This document shows, piece after piece, positions 8,397 through 17,756 of a DNA stretch of 64,000 nucleotides (within the stretch, counting starts at the first letter, position 1; each line of letters begins with the position of its first letter). The notes beneath the pieces were generated by a model. The model was not told the DNA's origin and searched no databases. It saw only the letters and a list, made by a program, of their open reading frames with translations. Origin of the DNA: JBMORL01 sp049322335. Its GTDB lineage: Bacteria; Bacteroidota; Bacteroidia; Flavobacteriales_D; UBA2798. The translations under genes were made by a program, and so were the position numbers. Location: the NCBI GenBank assembly GCA_049322335.1, contig JBMORL010000037.1, positions 78,709-142,708 on the forward strand, written 5' to 3'.

Positions 8397-9811
8397 ACCA
8401 GGAATTTTTTTACGCTGCTTCTTTCGCCAAAACGAATGCTAAAGAAATACATTCCGTTATCAAGTGAAGATATCTCTATATTATTTCCTGATTCAATAAA
8501 ATTTTCTTCCATCACTTTTCTTCCGCAGGCATCGGTAATTGTATACCCGGCAACAGGAAAAAGAGAATTGAAATTAACTGTAATGGATTCATCAGCCGGG
8601 TTGGGATAAAGTATGAAAGAGGGATTTGATTCGTTTTCTCCGACAGAAATATAATTTGGAGTTCCACATTGAAAACCGTTTGTATTGTACCAGTCAAGAC
8701 GGTAGCTATATGAAAGCGGAGGTAATGCTGTTGGATCATAATGCGACAAAATACGATCACCTATTGAAGGAAACCAGGTATAATTATTAGTTATAGGTTC
8801 AAAAGAAGTAGAATAACATTGAGTAAAACTATCGTAAGAAACAACAGGCATAGTATTATATCCAATTGCTACCCTTCCGCAGGAATAAATGCTTTTGACC
8901 ATTCCATAAGCATAAAAAAACATAGTATCTGAGTCGAAAAATGTTTGCCCGGGCAATCCGGGAAACATCAAAGAATCCGGGTCATAAAGAATTTCGGTAA
9001 TGATAACTGTATCTATGGCATAGGTAACCACCGGAGGATTAAAATAATTACAATAATGCCTTACTCTTTGGATTGTAAAATTAATTTGTGAAGGAGACAC
9101 AGAATCAACCAAAATTACCGAATCGTTATATTCGAAATCAGGATAATTTGACGGATCAATTTTCCAATGAAATTCATCCCCGGCATTATATCCATAAATA
9201 TCTTTTCTGTAATATCTTTTTGCATCCGTAATAAAATAAACCGTGGTATCTTCCGGAAATTGATTCAGGTTAAATGTTTTTGTAAAACCAAACGATTTCG
9301 AAATTTTGATTTCCTTATTATTAAAAATATGTGGTGCCGGATTTCCTGCAAAATCAAAATAGTTGATGGTGAAGGAAAAAACCGAATCAGGAATTCCCAA
9401 TACGCTTTCAACCTGGATTGTGTTTAAGCCGGCATTAAAATAATCTCCGCCCGGCAGATTGCAGAATCTCCAGGACAATGTTCCGTCTGTAAAAAAATGA
9501 ATAGTGTCCCCGCCAATGGTGAAAAACTGTTGTACAGAGTCCCGCATCACGGTTTTTATACCCGGCCAGGATGGATAAAAAGGATCGGCATTACACGGCC
9601 AAACAGAGTAATCAGCATAAATAGTTTTAAAATGCCATAATACGGTATCTCCATTATCAATAGTAACCGAATCGGGACGAATGGCCCTGATATAATTGTC
9701 TTTATTTATAAAAAACCTGTCATTACCGGCATCAATGCACCGAAAGCGTTGTGCAGACAGGCAGCAACAGCAGGCAGCAACAGCAAGAGTGGTGAGTAAG
9801 AGTCGCACCAT
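8387..9811 (-). CDS. Secreted protein with T9SS type A sorting domain
   Basis: Exported protein of 474 residues. The signal peptide MVRLLLTTLAVAACCCCLSAQ is unusually Cys-rich. The long Asp/Thr/Tyr-rich middle is probably beta-sandwich and I recognise no domain in it. The C-terminal 75 residues are a classical type IX secretion sorting domain: SFILYPNPADESITVNF, YTITDACGRKV, ISSLDNGMYFFSI and a final KKFLVYR. It is expected on the cell surface or released. Its catalytic or binding role is unknown. Confidence 0.85.
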   Translation of the reverse strand: MVRLLLTTLAVAACCCCLSAQRFRCIDAGNDRFFINKDNYIRAIRPDSVTIDNGDTVLWHFKTIYADYSVWPCNADPFYPSWPGIKTVMRDSVQQFFTIGGDTIHFFTDGTLSWRFCNLPGGDYFNAGLNTIQVESVLGIPDSVFSFTINYFDFAGNPAPHIFNNKEIKISKSFGFTKTFNLNQFPEDTTVYFITDAKRYYRKDIYGYNAGDEFHWKIDPSNYPDFEYNDSVILVDSVSPSQINFTIQRVRHYCNYFNPPVVTYAIDTVIITEILYDPDSLMFPGLPGQTFFDSDTMFFYAYGMVKSIYSCGRVAIGYNTMPVVSYDSFTQCYSTSFEPITNNYTWFPSIGDRILSHYDPTALPPLSYSYRLDWYNTNGFQCGTPNYISVGENESNPSFILYPNPADESITVNFNSLFPVAGYTITDACGRKVMEENFIESGNNIEISSLDNGMYFFSIRFGERSSVKKFLVYR

Positions 9812-9888
9812 AGGCAGTTTTACGGATGAAAAGGTACGAATTATTTTACAGCAGGAATTACCGTTCGTTAAGTGAAAGGTACTGTTGG

Positions 9889-10482
9889 TTATAATTCCAG
9901 GAAGTTTTTCAATAGTTTTTCGCCTGCCTGCCCGCTTTTTTCGGGGTGAAACTGTACGGCATAAAAATTATCTTTTTCCAGCGAGGCGCTGAATGGCTGA
10001 ATGTAATCACACACCGATGAAGTGTTGGCACATAATTCTGCAAAATAACTGTGAACAAAGTAAAATTGTTCGTTCTCCTTTATTCCCTCAAATAATTTTC
10101 CCTTTAACTGCCGGATGCTATTCCAACCCACCTGTGGTATTTTCATTTTTTCATTGGCAGGAGAAATAAATTTTTTCACCTCAGCGGGGAAAACACCCAT
10201 ACATTTCGTGTTACTTTCTTCCGAATGATCACATAACAGTTGCATGCCAAGACAAATTCCCAATACCGGTTGCTTGAGTTGCGGGATCAGTGCATCCAGT
10301 TTTTTTTCCTTCACTATTCTCATGGCAGCGCCCGCCTCTCCTACACCGGGAAAAATAATTTTATCCGCTTTTTGCAATTCGTTTACATCAGAAGTAAGCA
10401 CGCCCTCATAACCCAATCGCCCCAAAGCAAATAATACCGACTGAATATTGCCGGCTCCATAATCAATTACAGCTGTTTTCAC
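9889..10482 (-). CDS. hisH: Imidazole glycerol phosphate synthase, glutaminase subunit HisH
   Basis: Class I glutamine amidotransferase of 197 residues that supplies ammonia to HisF in histidine synthesis. It starts MKTAVIDYGAGNIQSV. The catalytic triad is visible as Cys77 in LGICLGMQL and His179/Glu181 in VQFHPEKSG. It stands alone: no hisF, hisA or other his gene is adjacent. HisH-like proteins also act with HisF-like partners in some O-antigen sugar pathways, which the surrounding polysaccharide genes make possible; plain histidine synthesis is still the simpler reading. Confidence 0.9.
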   Translation of the reverse strand: MKTAVIDYGAGNIQSVLFALGRLGYEGVLTSDVNELQKADKIIFPGVGEAGAAMRIVKEKKLDALIPQLKQPVLGICLGMQLLCDHSEESNTKCMGVFPAEVKKFISPANEKMKIPQVGWNSIRQLKGKLFEGIKENEQFYFVHSYFAELCANTSSVCDYIQPFSASLEKDNFYAVQFHPEKSGQAGEKLLKNFLEL

Positions 10483-10538
10483 ACCGTAAAGATGAAAAAG
10501 AAAATACAGGACAGGAAATTAAAAAAATGAAAAAGCCC

Positions 10539-10730
10539 TCAGAGATGTTTCTTCAGTGTTTTTACCATAAAATGCATTAACAGCGACATCACAGCCCCGG
10601 CTCCGGCCAGTGAAAAATATAGCCCCACGCCACCGGCTTTTTCTCCTGCCGACAAATACCAGGATCCCATTACCAGGAAAAACACTGATAACAGCCAGAT
10701 AGAAACCTGTAACACACGCAATACAATCAT
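10539..10730 (-). CDS. Small two-span membrane protein
   Basis: A 63-residue protein with two hydrophobic segments (VLQVSIWLLSVFFLVMGSWYL and VGLYFSLAGAGAVMSLLMHF) and a basic tail. Its ATG overlaps the stop of the sugar-phosphate transferase by 4 bases (ATGA), so the two are translationally coupled and probably functionally linked. I recognise no family. Confidence 0.7.
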   Translation of the reverse strand: MIVLRVLQVSIWLLSVFFLVMGSWYLSAGEKAGGVGLYFSLAGAGAVMSLLMHFMVKTLKKHL

Positions 10731-12133
10731 TTGCCCGATCCTTTAAAAATAATCATCAGGGTATACAGCATGATCTTGAAATCAATGGCCAGCGTCATGT
10801 TTTCTATATAAATGAGGTCGTATTTCATGCGCTGGATCATTTGTTCCACATTCTCGGCATAGCCATATTTCACTTGTCCCCATGACGTTATGCCCGGCCT
10901 TACCTTATTAAGATGTTTATAGTGTGGTGCAATAGGAACAATCTGGTCGATATAATATTGTCGTTCGGGACGCGGCCCTACCAGTGACATTTCTCCTTTG
11001 AGCACGTTGATGAACTGGGGAAATTCATCCAGTCTTGTTCGCCTGAGAAATTTTCCCACTTTGGTAATACGGCTATCGTAAGCGCTGGAAAGCTGGGGCG
11101 TTCCGTTTTCAGCATTCATCACCATCGAGCGGAATTTGATAATACGGAAAGGTTTTCCGTTGATCCCCACACGTTCCTGAAGGAAGAAAACCGGCCCTCT
11201 CGAACTCATTTTTATTGCTACTGCTATCACCAGGAAAATAGGAAGGCAGATGATGAGAGAAACCACCGAAATAAAAATATCGAGAAAGCGTTTGATGGAC
11301 GCCTGCCAGGGAGGCATCAGCTCACTTTTAATTTCTATTAATGCTGCCCCGTAAATATTATTCATTTTCACCGATCCGGCCAAAATATCATACATATCCG
11401 GAATCACATGCACGCGCACATCCTCGCCTTCCAGTTCACTGATTATTTTTCTCAAATTATCATGTTCGGACGATTCGATAGCTATGATCACTTCTTCTAT
11501 TTTATTTTCCTTTATCACCCTGTGTACATCGGTAAATTTTCCGTAATAACGGAGATGGGACTCACGCAGTTGCTGGTCAACACCGTTTATACTAACAAAC
11601 CCGGTAAACTTAAACCCGGGAGATTTTTTGATAGCATTCATCTCACGGTAAATATTCAGCGCATTCAGGTTTCCACCAACCAGCAGGGTATTAAACCCTA
11701 TTTTTTTCTGGTGAACACGCCTTACAAAACGGGTAGTAAAAAATATCCGGGGAATAAAAGTGAGTACAAAGTGAAAAACAAACAAAGCGAAAAAAGCCAT
11801 GTAATAGTTTTTATACGACATCACTTTATCGTCCAGGATAAGTGTAAAAAACAACACCAGTACTCCCAGCAGCGATTGCATAAAGGTTTGCCCAAGATCT
11901 TTGAGCCTGTATTTTCTGAAAATGTTGTAGTAATAGCCCGACAGGTAGTAAATAGAAAGCCAGTAGAGCGGAATAATAATTAGTCCTTTATAAAAATTAT
12001 CGTCCACCACAAAAGCGGTTTTTTCGATATATTCTTTCCGGAAATAGTAAAACAACACCCACGATGAAGCGGCTGCAACGAGATCGCTGAAGACATATTT
12101 AAAAACCTGCCATGTCTTTGCCCTACTTTCCAT
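10727..12133 (-). CDS. Polyprenyl-phosphate sugar-1-phosphate transferase (WcaJ/WbaP type)
   Basis: Integral membrane enzyme of 468 residues that starts polysaccharide repeat units by moving a sugar-1-phosphate onto undecaprenyl phosphate. The layout is four N-terminal spans (residues 10-110), a CoA-binding-like Rossmann domain (NTLLVGGNLNALNIYREM, residues 145-240), a fifth span, then the catalytic domain with the signatures KRFLDIFISV, RGPVFFLQERVG, FRIIKFRSM, RRTRLDEFPQFINVLKG and MSLVGPRPE. It overlaps the downstream small membrane gene by 4 bases and the upstream lipoprotein gene by 11 bases, forming a three-gene unit. Confidence 0.93.
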   Translation of the reverse strand: MESRAKTWQVFKYVFSDLVAAASSWVLFYYFRKEYIEKTAFVVDDNFYKGLIIIPLYWLSIYYLSGYYYNIFRKYRLKDLGQTFMQSLLGVLVLFFTLILDDKVMSYKNYYMAFFALFVFHFVLTFIPRIFFTTRFVRRVHQKKIGFNTLLVGGNLNALNIYREMNAIKKSPGFKFTGFVSINGVDQQLRESHLRYYGKFTDVHRVIKENKIEEVIIAIESSEHDNLRKIISELEGEDVRVHVIPDMYDILAGSVKMNNIYGAALIEIKSELMPPWQASIKRFLDIFISVVSLIICLPIFLVIAVAIKMSSRGPVFFLQERVGINGKPFRIIKFRSMVMNAENGTPQLSSAYDSRITKVGKFLRRTRLDEFPQFINVLKGEMSLVGPRPERQYYIDQIVPIAPHYKHLNKVRPGITSWGQVKYGYAENVEQMIQRMKYDLIYIENMTLAIDFKIMLYTLMIIFKGSGK

Positions 12134-13025
12134 AAACTATTTTCACATTATCAATAACAACAAAAGGTTCTGTTACACCATCGTCTTTCAGCATAGAGAA
12201 AAACACTTCAAACGACTGGGCATTGCTATTGGCTACCACCAGTTCGGTGAGTTCAATATAAATTTTCTTCCATACCAGTTGCCCGTCAACATAAGATGGC
12301 CTCACCACCGTATTGTTTTGCTGAACTGTAGTAGTAGCATATTCGGAAATCAAACCTACTGTAAAACTATTGGCGGCTTTATAATTCAATTCCATGTAAA
12401 CGGATTGCCCCGTGGCCGGCAGCTGAAAATTTTCACTGGTGTTGGCTTTAAAAAAAGTTTGTGATGCGCTCAATGCAAATAATCCTGAAGCTACGCCTTC
12501 AAAAATATCGGCAGGGGGAGAAGTAATCCGGTTCATTACAGTATCACTCAGTGCATCCTGCTGAAACACTACACCCGGATCTTCAAAATCACCGGTTTTC
12601 CAGATGTCTATTTGTGTATTGGGATAATAAGTAACCACCGGCTGATCGGCCCCGTTAAGTGTATCCACTTCACCGGGAACAAAAACATGGGAAGAAATAA
12701 TATAAGGCAAATAGAAAGGATACTTTCTTCTCCGCGATGAAATTCCATCGGCTTTAATTCCCGGATATATACTCAGTTTATGTGTACCCTCTTTCAGGAC
12801 AGGTATCATAGCCGGAAGTTCAAAAACGCCCACCGGATTATCGTCCACATATACCCACGCATCGGTAATGTCGTGAGAATTGGTTCCTTCGGCCGTGTAA
12901 TTGGTAGTAAGATTAATTTTTTCGATATAAATGTAGGCAGGGATTTTTTCCGGTTTATCCAGCCATGAACAGGAGGATAAAAAAAGCAACAGTGCCGGAA
13001 TGAAGATTCGGTAAAATAAACCCAT
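12123..13025 (-). CDS. Hypothetical lipoprotein
   Basis: A 300-residue exported lipoprotein. From the ATG at 13025 it has a signal peptide ending in the lipobox LFLSSC, then a beta-rich body. YVDDNPVGVFELPAMIPVLKEG resembles PEGA-like surface layers, and a C-terminal segment resembles carbohydrate-binding jelly rolls (SVYMELNYKAANSF, KIYIELTELV). The frame is open nine codons further upstream, but that would spoil the signal peptide. It precedes and overlaps the polyprenyl sugar transferase gene, suggesting a role with surface polysaccharide, though no function can be assigned. Confidence 0.75.
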   Translation of the reverse strand: MGLFYRIFIPALLLFLSSCSWLDKPEKIPAYIYIEKINLTTNYTAEGTNSHDITDAWVYVDDNPVGVFELPAMIPVLKEGTHKLSIYPGIKADGISSRRRKYPFYLPYIISSHVFVPGEVDTLNGADQPVVTYYPNTQIDIWKTGDFEDPGVVFQQDALSDTVMNRITSPPADIFEGVASGLFALSASQTFFKANTSENFQLPATGQSVYMELNYKAANSFTVGLISEYATTTVQQNNTVVRPSYVDGQLVWKKIYIELTELVVANSNAQSFEVFFSMLKDDGVTEPFVVIDNVKIVYGK

Positions 13026-13070
13026 GCTTTGCGTTCTTGGAAAAGAACGCAAAAATATTCTTTTTATTAT

Positions 13071-14054
13071 TTATGATATACCCGATGTTACCTGCATCTT
13101 TTCAATAATCTGGTAAGCGACATCCAGCGCATGATAACCATCTGAAAGTGAAACCAATGGATGAGTGTCGGTTTGAATAGCCTGCGCAAAAGAAGTAAGT
13201 TCTTCCTGTATGGCGTTGGTGGGTGTTACCTCGGGATTATCAAAAAAGATGAGCTTTTTACCTTTTCCCTGGCCCAAATCCACCATAATGTCATAGGGTC
13301 CGGGCTCACCTTCCACGTCTTTCATACGAACTACTTCCGTTTTTTTCTCCAGGAAATCTACACTGATATAAGCGTTTCGCTGAAAAAAACGGGTTTTACG
13401 CATGTTTTTCAGGGAGATGCGGCTGGCTGTGAGATTAGCTACACATCCGTTATCAAATTCTATTCTCGCATTACTGATATCAGGCGAATCGCTGACAACG
13501 GCTACTCCACTGGCACTGATTCGTTTGATATTGGATTTTACCACACTTAATATAATGTCCAGGTCGTGAATCATCAGGTCGAGCACTACCGAAACATCGG
13601 TGCCCCTCGGGTTCCACTGTGCCAGCCGGTGACATTCGATAAACATCGGTTTTTCAAAATAGGCCAATGCTGCTTTAAATGCAGGATTAAATCTTTCTAC
13701 GTGACCCACCTGTCCTTTTACATTGGCTTCTTTGGCCAGGTTAATTATCGAACGTGCTTCTTCGGGTGTGGTACTGATAGGTTTTTCAATAAAAATATGA
13801 CGGAACTGGCGCAAACTTTTTTGAGCACATTCAAAATGCGAGAGCGTTGGAGTTACAATATCCACCACATCCACTTTCGAAATCAATTCTTCTATATTAT
13901 CATAAGAAGGAATCAGCAGGCTTTCGGAAACGGTTTTGGCATTGGCCGGATCAGCATCATAAAAACCCACCAGTTCATAATCGTTTATCTCCTTTAATAA
14001 CTTAAGGTGAATTTTTCCGAGGTGCCCGGCTCCCAATACGCCTATCTTTAGCAT
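13071..14054 (-). CDS. Gfo/Idh/MocA-family oxidoreductase
   Basis: NAD(P)-dependent sugar dehydrogenase-like protein of 327 residues. The Rossmann start IGVLGAGHLGKIHLKLL binds dinucleotide, and the conserved EKPIS carries the family's lysine. GQVGHVERFNPAF and DLMIHDLDIIL (with the HD of the active site) match the C-terminal domain. Substrate cannot be told from sequence; the polysaccharide neighbours suggest nucleotide-sugar or inositol chemistry. The gene is divergent from pcm. Confidence 0.88.
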   Translation of the reverse strand: MLKIGVLGAGHLGKIHLKLLKEINDYELVGFYDADPANAKTVSESLLIPSYDNIEELISKVDVVDIVTPTLSHFECAQKSLRQFRHIFIEKPISTTPEEARSIINLAKEANVKGQVGHVERFNPAFKAALAYFEKPMFIECHRLAQWNPRGTDVSVVLDLMIHDLDIILSVVKSNIKRISASGVAVVSDSPDISNARIEFDNGCVANLTASRISLKNMRKTRFFQRNAYISVDFLEKKTEVVRMKDVEGEPGPYDIMVDLGQGKGKKLIFFDNPEVTPTNAIQEELTSFAQAIQTDTHPLVSLSDGYHALDVAYQIIEKMQVTSGIS

Positions 14055-14151
14055 AGATTGTTGAAATGTTGGTTATAAAATTACTGGTTAGTCACAAGGC
14101 CGGTTAAGCCAATTCGCACTAATTTTCAACACTAAATTGTCGTTAACAGAA

Positions 14152-14832
14152 ATGCAGATACAGGACAGTTACAAACAGAAGGGCTTGCGAAGGAACATGA
14201 TCGCAAGGTTAAAGGAGCGTGGAATTTTCAGTGAACAGGTGTTGGACGCTATGGAAAAAATTCCCCGGCATATTTTTTTGGGTGATAATGCATTTGACGA
14301 ACATGCCTACGAAGAAAAAGCGTTTCATATCGGAGCCGGCCAAACCATATCCAATCCATATACTGTAGCCTTTCAAACCCAGTTGCTGGAGATTAAAAAA
14401 GGAGACAAGGTGCTGGAGATAGGAACGGGATGCGGCTATCAAACATCAATCCTCTGCCAGTTAGGTGCCCGTGTGTTTTCTGTGGAAAGGCAGAAGGAGT
14501 TATATGATAAAGCCCGCACCACGTTAGCCCAGCTGAACTTTTCACCCCGCCTGTTTTTTGGGGATGGATTTAAGGGACAGCCGGCTTTTGAACCTTTTGA
14601 TAAGATTATTGTTACCTGTGGAGCACCTTTTGTTCCCGAAGAATTAACCCGGCAGCTGAAAAAAGGGGGTAAAATGGTGATACCTGTGGGTAATGAAGAG
14701 CAGACTATGATCCTGATCACCAAAAAAACTGACGAAACCCTTGATACCACTGAGCTTGGGCAGTTTAAATTTGTACCCATGCTGGAAGAAAAACAGGCAC
14801 AAAATGAGAAAATATTTTTTCGGAAACCGTAA
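14152..14832 (+). CDS. pcm: Protein-L-isoaspartate O-methyltransferase
   Basis: Cytoplasmic repair enzyme of 226 residues that methylates L-isoaspartyl residues using S-adenosylmethionine. The family sequence GAGQTISNPYTVAFQTQLLE is followed by motif I, VLEIGTGCGYQTSIL, then VFSVERQ, FFGDGFKG and IIVTCGAP. The ATG at 14152 was chosen; an in-frame TTG lies 15 bases upstream. It is monocistronic, divergent from the Gfo/Idh gene. Confidence 0.93.
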   Translation: MQIQDSYKQKGLRRNMIARLKERGIFSEQVLDAMEKIPRHIFLGDNAFDEHAYEEKAFHIGAGQTISNPYTVAFQTQLLEIKKGDKVLEIGTGCGYQTSILCQLGARVFSVERQKELYDKARTTLAQLNFSPRLFFGDGFKGQPAFEPFDKIIVTCGAPFVPEELTRQLKKGGKMVIPVGNEEQTMILITKKTDETLDTTELGQFKFVPMLEEKQAQNEKIFFRKP

Positions 14833-14933
14833 CTTTAGCCAAATAAGGTTCGTTACAGGTGCTGTTATTAACAGGATTCTGGTTGAAAACCCGGTTAATG
14901 TTAATAACTTAGCTTTAAAATAATATCTGTATT

Positions 14934-14963
14934 TTTGCTTTGGCACAAAAATGGATATTTTTG
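14934..14963 (+). promoter_or_regulatory. Promoter of the outer-membrane protein gene
   Basis: A TTTG at 14934 and a -7 box TATTTTTG at 14956-14963, separated by 18 bases, match the Bacteroidota sigma consensus. A second TATTTTTG lies at 14930-14937. The leader to the ATG at 14995 is about 25-30 bases. Confidence 0.6.
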
Positions 14964-14994
14964 GAACGCAAATTCAAAACCTAAATAAACAATT

Positions 14995-15948
14995 ATGAAA
15001 AAGAAAGTCCTCTTACTCGCAACGGTTTTTGCAGCGACTACTACTTTCGCTCAAGACCTTACCTCGAAAAAAGGAGAGCCTATGATGCCTGAATCAGGTG
15101 ACTGGGCGATCAGCTTTGATGCTGCTCCGTTTTTAAATTACTTCGGACAAATGCTGAGCAACGCTGGTGCTACATCACCTACAGTTGGATACAGCAATGG
15201 CTATCCCTGGGCTATCCGTGGTAAAATGTTTAAAGATGAAAAGACTGCATACCGCGCTGGTATCCGTCTCGGATTCGGAAACAACAAATGGACAATGATG
15301 ACAGATGATGCATCTGACAACATGTCTACTCCCGCAGGTTATCCTACTCCTTCTCCCGAAGTTGAGGATATTTACACAAAGTCATATAATGGTATCGTTC
15401 TTTCCGGTGGTATGGAAATGAGAAGAGGAAAGACTCGCCTCCAGGGTTATTATGGTGGTGAGATTCTTATCGGAATGATGGGAACCAAATATGCTTTCGA
15501 ATACGGAAATGCTATCAACACTAACACTGACGCAACTGCTGTTGACGGTTCTAACGGTTCCAACTTCGGTATGGTAATCGATATGGATGGAGACGGTGTA
15601 GGTGATGATGATAACTTTACTACTGACTTTGCTGGTAACACTGCCCGCAGAACTGAAACCAAAATGAGCTCAATGATGATCGGCCTTCGCGGTTTCATCG
15701 GAGCTGAATTCTTCATCCTTCCTAAAATCTCTATCGGAGCTGAATACGGATGGGGTCTTGGTTTCGGAAGCACAAAATGGTCTGATTCTTATGAAAGCCG
15801 TGGTTTGAACAGCTCTGCTGCTCTGGTTACCGGTTCTTTCACAGACGAAGGTAAAGCCAGCGGTTTTGCTATCGATACAGACATTCAAAACTCTGCTACT
15901 GGTTTAACCGGTGGTTCAGGTTCACTGAATATCATATTCCACTTCTAA
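14995..15948 (+). CDS. Outer-membrane beta-barrel-like protein
   Basis: Exported protein of 317 residues. The signal peptide MKKKVLLLATVFAATTTFAQ is followed by alternating amphipathic strands rich in Gly, Tyr and Asn, ending LNIIFHF with a terminal aromatic as in outer-membrane barrels. An acidic loop near residues 198-206 (DMDGDGVGDDD) looks like a calcium-binding motif. Its codon choice is markedly more biased than its neighbours (many GGT, GCT, CTT, GGA), which together with a good promoter and terminator suggests high expression. The exact role, such as porin or structural protein, is unknown. Confidence 0.75.
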   Translation: MKKKVLLLATVFAATTTFAQDLTSKKGEPMMPESGDWAISFDAAPFLNYFGQMLSNAGATSPTVGYSNGYPWAIRGKMFKDEKTAYRAGIRLGFGNNKWTMMTDDASDNMSTPAGYPTPSPEVEDIYTKSYNGIVLSGGMEMRRGKTRLQGYYGGEILIGMMGTKYAFEYGNAINTNTDATAVDGSNGSNFGMVIDMDGDGVGDDDNFTTDFAGNTARRTETKMSSMMIGLRGFIGAEFFILPKISIGAEYGWGLGFGSTKWSDSYESRGLNSSAALVTGSFTDEGKASGFAIDTDIQNSATGLTGGSGSLNIIFHF

Positions 15949-15969
15949 AATAAACACTTAGAGGTTTTG

Positions 15970-16004
15970 AAAAAGCCCTCTGCCACTGGCGGGGGGCTTT
16001 TCAT
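15970..16004 (+). terminator. Intrinsic terminator after the outer-membrane protein gene
   Basis: The hairpin AAAAGCCCTCTGCCA/TGGCGGGGGGCTTTT has a short loop and G-T wobbles, and lies 21 bases after the stop codon. The second arm ends in a T run. Confidence 0.8.
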
Positions 16005-16027
16005 TTATACTCCATTCCTATTTCAAT

Positions 16028-16035
16028 TATCTTTG
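16028..16035 (+). promoter_or_regulatory. -7 box of purK, near-leaderless start
   Basis: TATCTTTG only 4 bases before the purK ATG at 16040. With transcription normally starting about 5-7 bases after this box, the mRNA would begin at or next to the start codon. Confidence 0.55.
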
Positions 16036-16039
16036 TGCC

Positions 16040-17200
16040 ATGAATCCTTTTTATCATTCTTCCTTTCAACTGGGTGTGCTGGGTGGCGGTCAACTGGGAA
16101 GAATGTTTATCCAGGAAGCGCTGAATTATAATGTAAGCATTCACATTCTCGATCCCGATGCATCAGCGCCCTGCAAAGACATCGCCTCTTCCTTTACCAA
16201 TGGAAAACTAACTGATGAAGTAACCGTTTTAAATTTCGGAAAAAACAAAAATCTTCTCACCATAGAAATAGAACATGTTTCGGTGGAAGCATTAAAAAAA
16301 CTTGAGGCATCGGGAATACCCGTTTATCCCCAGCCCCACCTGCTGGAAATGATCCAGGACAAAGGACTTCAGAAAGAATTTTATAAATCTAACGGAATAC
16401 CCACTGCTGATTTTTTCATTGTAAACAACATCCCGGAGATTCTTCAGTACGCAAGCCATTTTCCTTTTTTTCAAAAACTGAGAAAAGGCGGATATGATGG
16501 CCGGGGAGTAATGAAACTAACTAACCCTGGTGACCTTTCAGCAGCATTCAGCGAACCGTCTGTACTGGAAAAAATGGTGGATTTTGAAAAAGAGATCAGC
16601 GTGATTGTTGCCCGCAATACAAAAGGTGAAATAGCACATTTTCCCGTAGTGGAATGTGAATTCAGCCCCAAAGCCAATCTCGTGGAGTTTTTATTTGCTC
16701 CTGCCCTGCTCTCTCCTTCCATTGAAAAAACCGCTGTGGAAATTGCCCGTAAAGTGGCTGAAAAGATGCAAATCGTGGGTTTACTGGCGGTAGAAATGTT
16801 TGTCACCAAACAAGGCGAGGTGCTGGTAAATGAAGTAGCTCCGCGCCCGCATAACAGCGGACATCATACTATCGAAGCCAATGTCACATCCCAATACGAA
16901 CAACATTTACGCGCTATCCTGGGACTTCCGCTGGGATCTACGGAACTCATTCGCCCGGCTGTAATGGTTAACCTGTTAGGTGAAGAAGGACATTCGGGAG
17001 AAGCAGTATATGAAGGAATGGAAGAACTGATGAAAATGGAAGGTGTTTTTATCCATCTTTACGGAAAGAAACATACCCGTCCATTCAGGAAAATGGGTCA
17101 TGTAACCGTTATAGGGAAAACTATTGATGACGCCCGGGAAAAAGCATTGATTGTAAAACAAAAATTAAAAGTAGTAACCACCGAAAAAGAAAAAATATGA
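16040..17200 (+). CDS. purK: 5-(carboxyamino)imidazole ribonucleotide synthase
   Basis: ATP-grasp enzyme of 386 residues that carboxylates AIR with bicarbonate to N5-CAIR in purine synthesis. It starts QLGVLGGGQLGRMFIQEALN and contains the ATP-grasp segments FFQKLRKGGYDGRGVMKL, VLEKMVDFEKEISVIVARN and VNEVAPRPHNSGHHTIE. The 3' end overlaps purE by 4 bases, coupling the two successive steps. Confidence 0.97.
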   Translation: MNPFYHSSFQLGVLGGGQLGRMFIQEALNYNVSIHILDPDASAPCKDIASSFTNGKLTDEVTVLNFGKNKNLLTIEIEHVSVEALKKLEASGIPVYPQPHLLEMIQDKGLQKEFYKSNGIPTADFFIVNNIPEILQYASHFPFFQKLRKGGYDGRGVMKLTNPGDLSAAFSEPSVLEKMVDFEKEISVIVARNTKGEIAHFPVVECEFSPKANLVEFLFAPALLSPSIEKTAVEIARKVAEKMQIVGLLAVEMFVTKQGEVLVNEVAPRPHNSGHHTIEANVTSQYEQHLRAILGLPLGSTELIRPAVMVNLLGEEGHSGEAVYEGMEELMKMEGVFIHLYGKKHTRPFRKMGHVTVIGKTIDDAREKALIVKQKLKVVTTEKEKI

Positions 17201-17682
17201 GCGCCAGAGTAGGAATCATTATGGGAAGCAAATCTGACCTGCCGGTAATGCAGCAGGCTGCTGATGTGCTGAAACAGTTAGGAATTAAACACGAGATCAC
17301 CGTTGTATCAGCTCACCGTACTCCAGAACGTATGGTAGAATATGCCAAAAACGCTGCCAAAAGAGGTTTACAGGTAATTATTGCCGGTGCCGGTGGTGCA
17401 GCACATTTACCCGGAATGACCGCTTCCCTCACTCCCCTGCCCGTTATTGGTGTGCCCATTAAGTCGTCCAACTCTATTGACGGCTGGGATTCCGTTCTGT
17501 CTATTTTGCAAATGCCGGCTGGTGTTCCCGTGGCAACTGTGGCTCTTAACGGTGCTCAAAACGCTGGTATTCTTGCCGCGCAAATTATTGGAGCCAGCGA
17601 TAAAAAAATATTGAAAAAAGTAAGTGATTACAAGGAAAAACTGAAAGATAAAGTAATGCAATCGGTAAAGGAAATGAAGTGA
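17197..17682 (+). CDS. purE: 5-(carboxyamino)imidazole ribonucleotide mutase
   Basis: Class I PurE of 161 residues that converts N5-CAIR, made by PurK, to CAIR. Conserved GIIMGSKSDLPVM, VSAHRTPERM, IAGAGGAAHLPGM and GVPIKSS are all present. ATGA overlap with purK. Past the stop, the short sequence GGAGTTATTGGGG is repeated twice, without recognisable function. Confidence 0.97.
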   Translation: MSARVGIIMGSKSDLPVMQQAADVLKQLGIKHEITVVSAHRTPERMVEYAKNAAKRGLQVIIAGAGGAAHLPGMTASLTPLPVIGVPIKSSNSIDGWDSVLSILQMPAGVPVATVALNGAQNAGILAAQIIGASDKKILKKVSDYKEKLKDKVMQSVKEMK

Positions 17683-17756
17683 TGGAGTTATTGGGGAGGG
17701 AGTTATTGGGGGGAGATAAAAAACACCAACTATTTTAGAGTATTATATCACAAATT

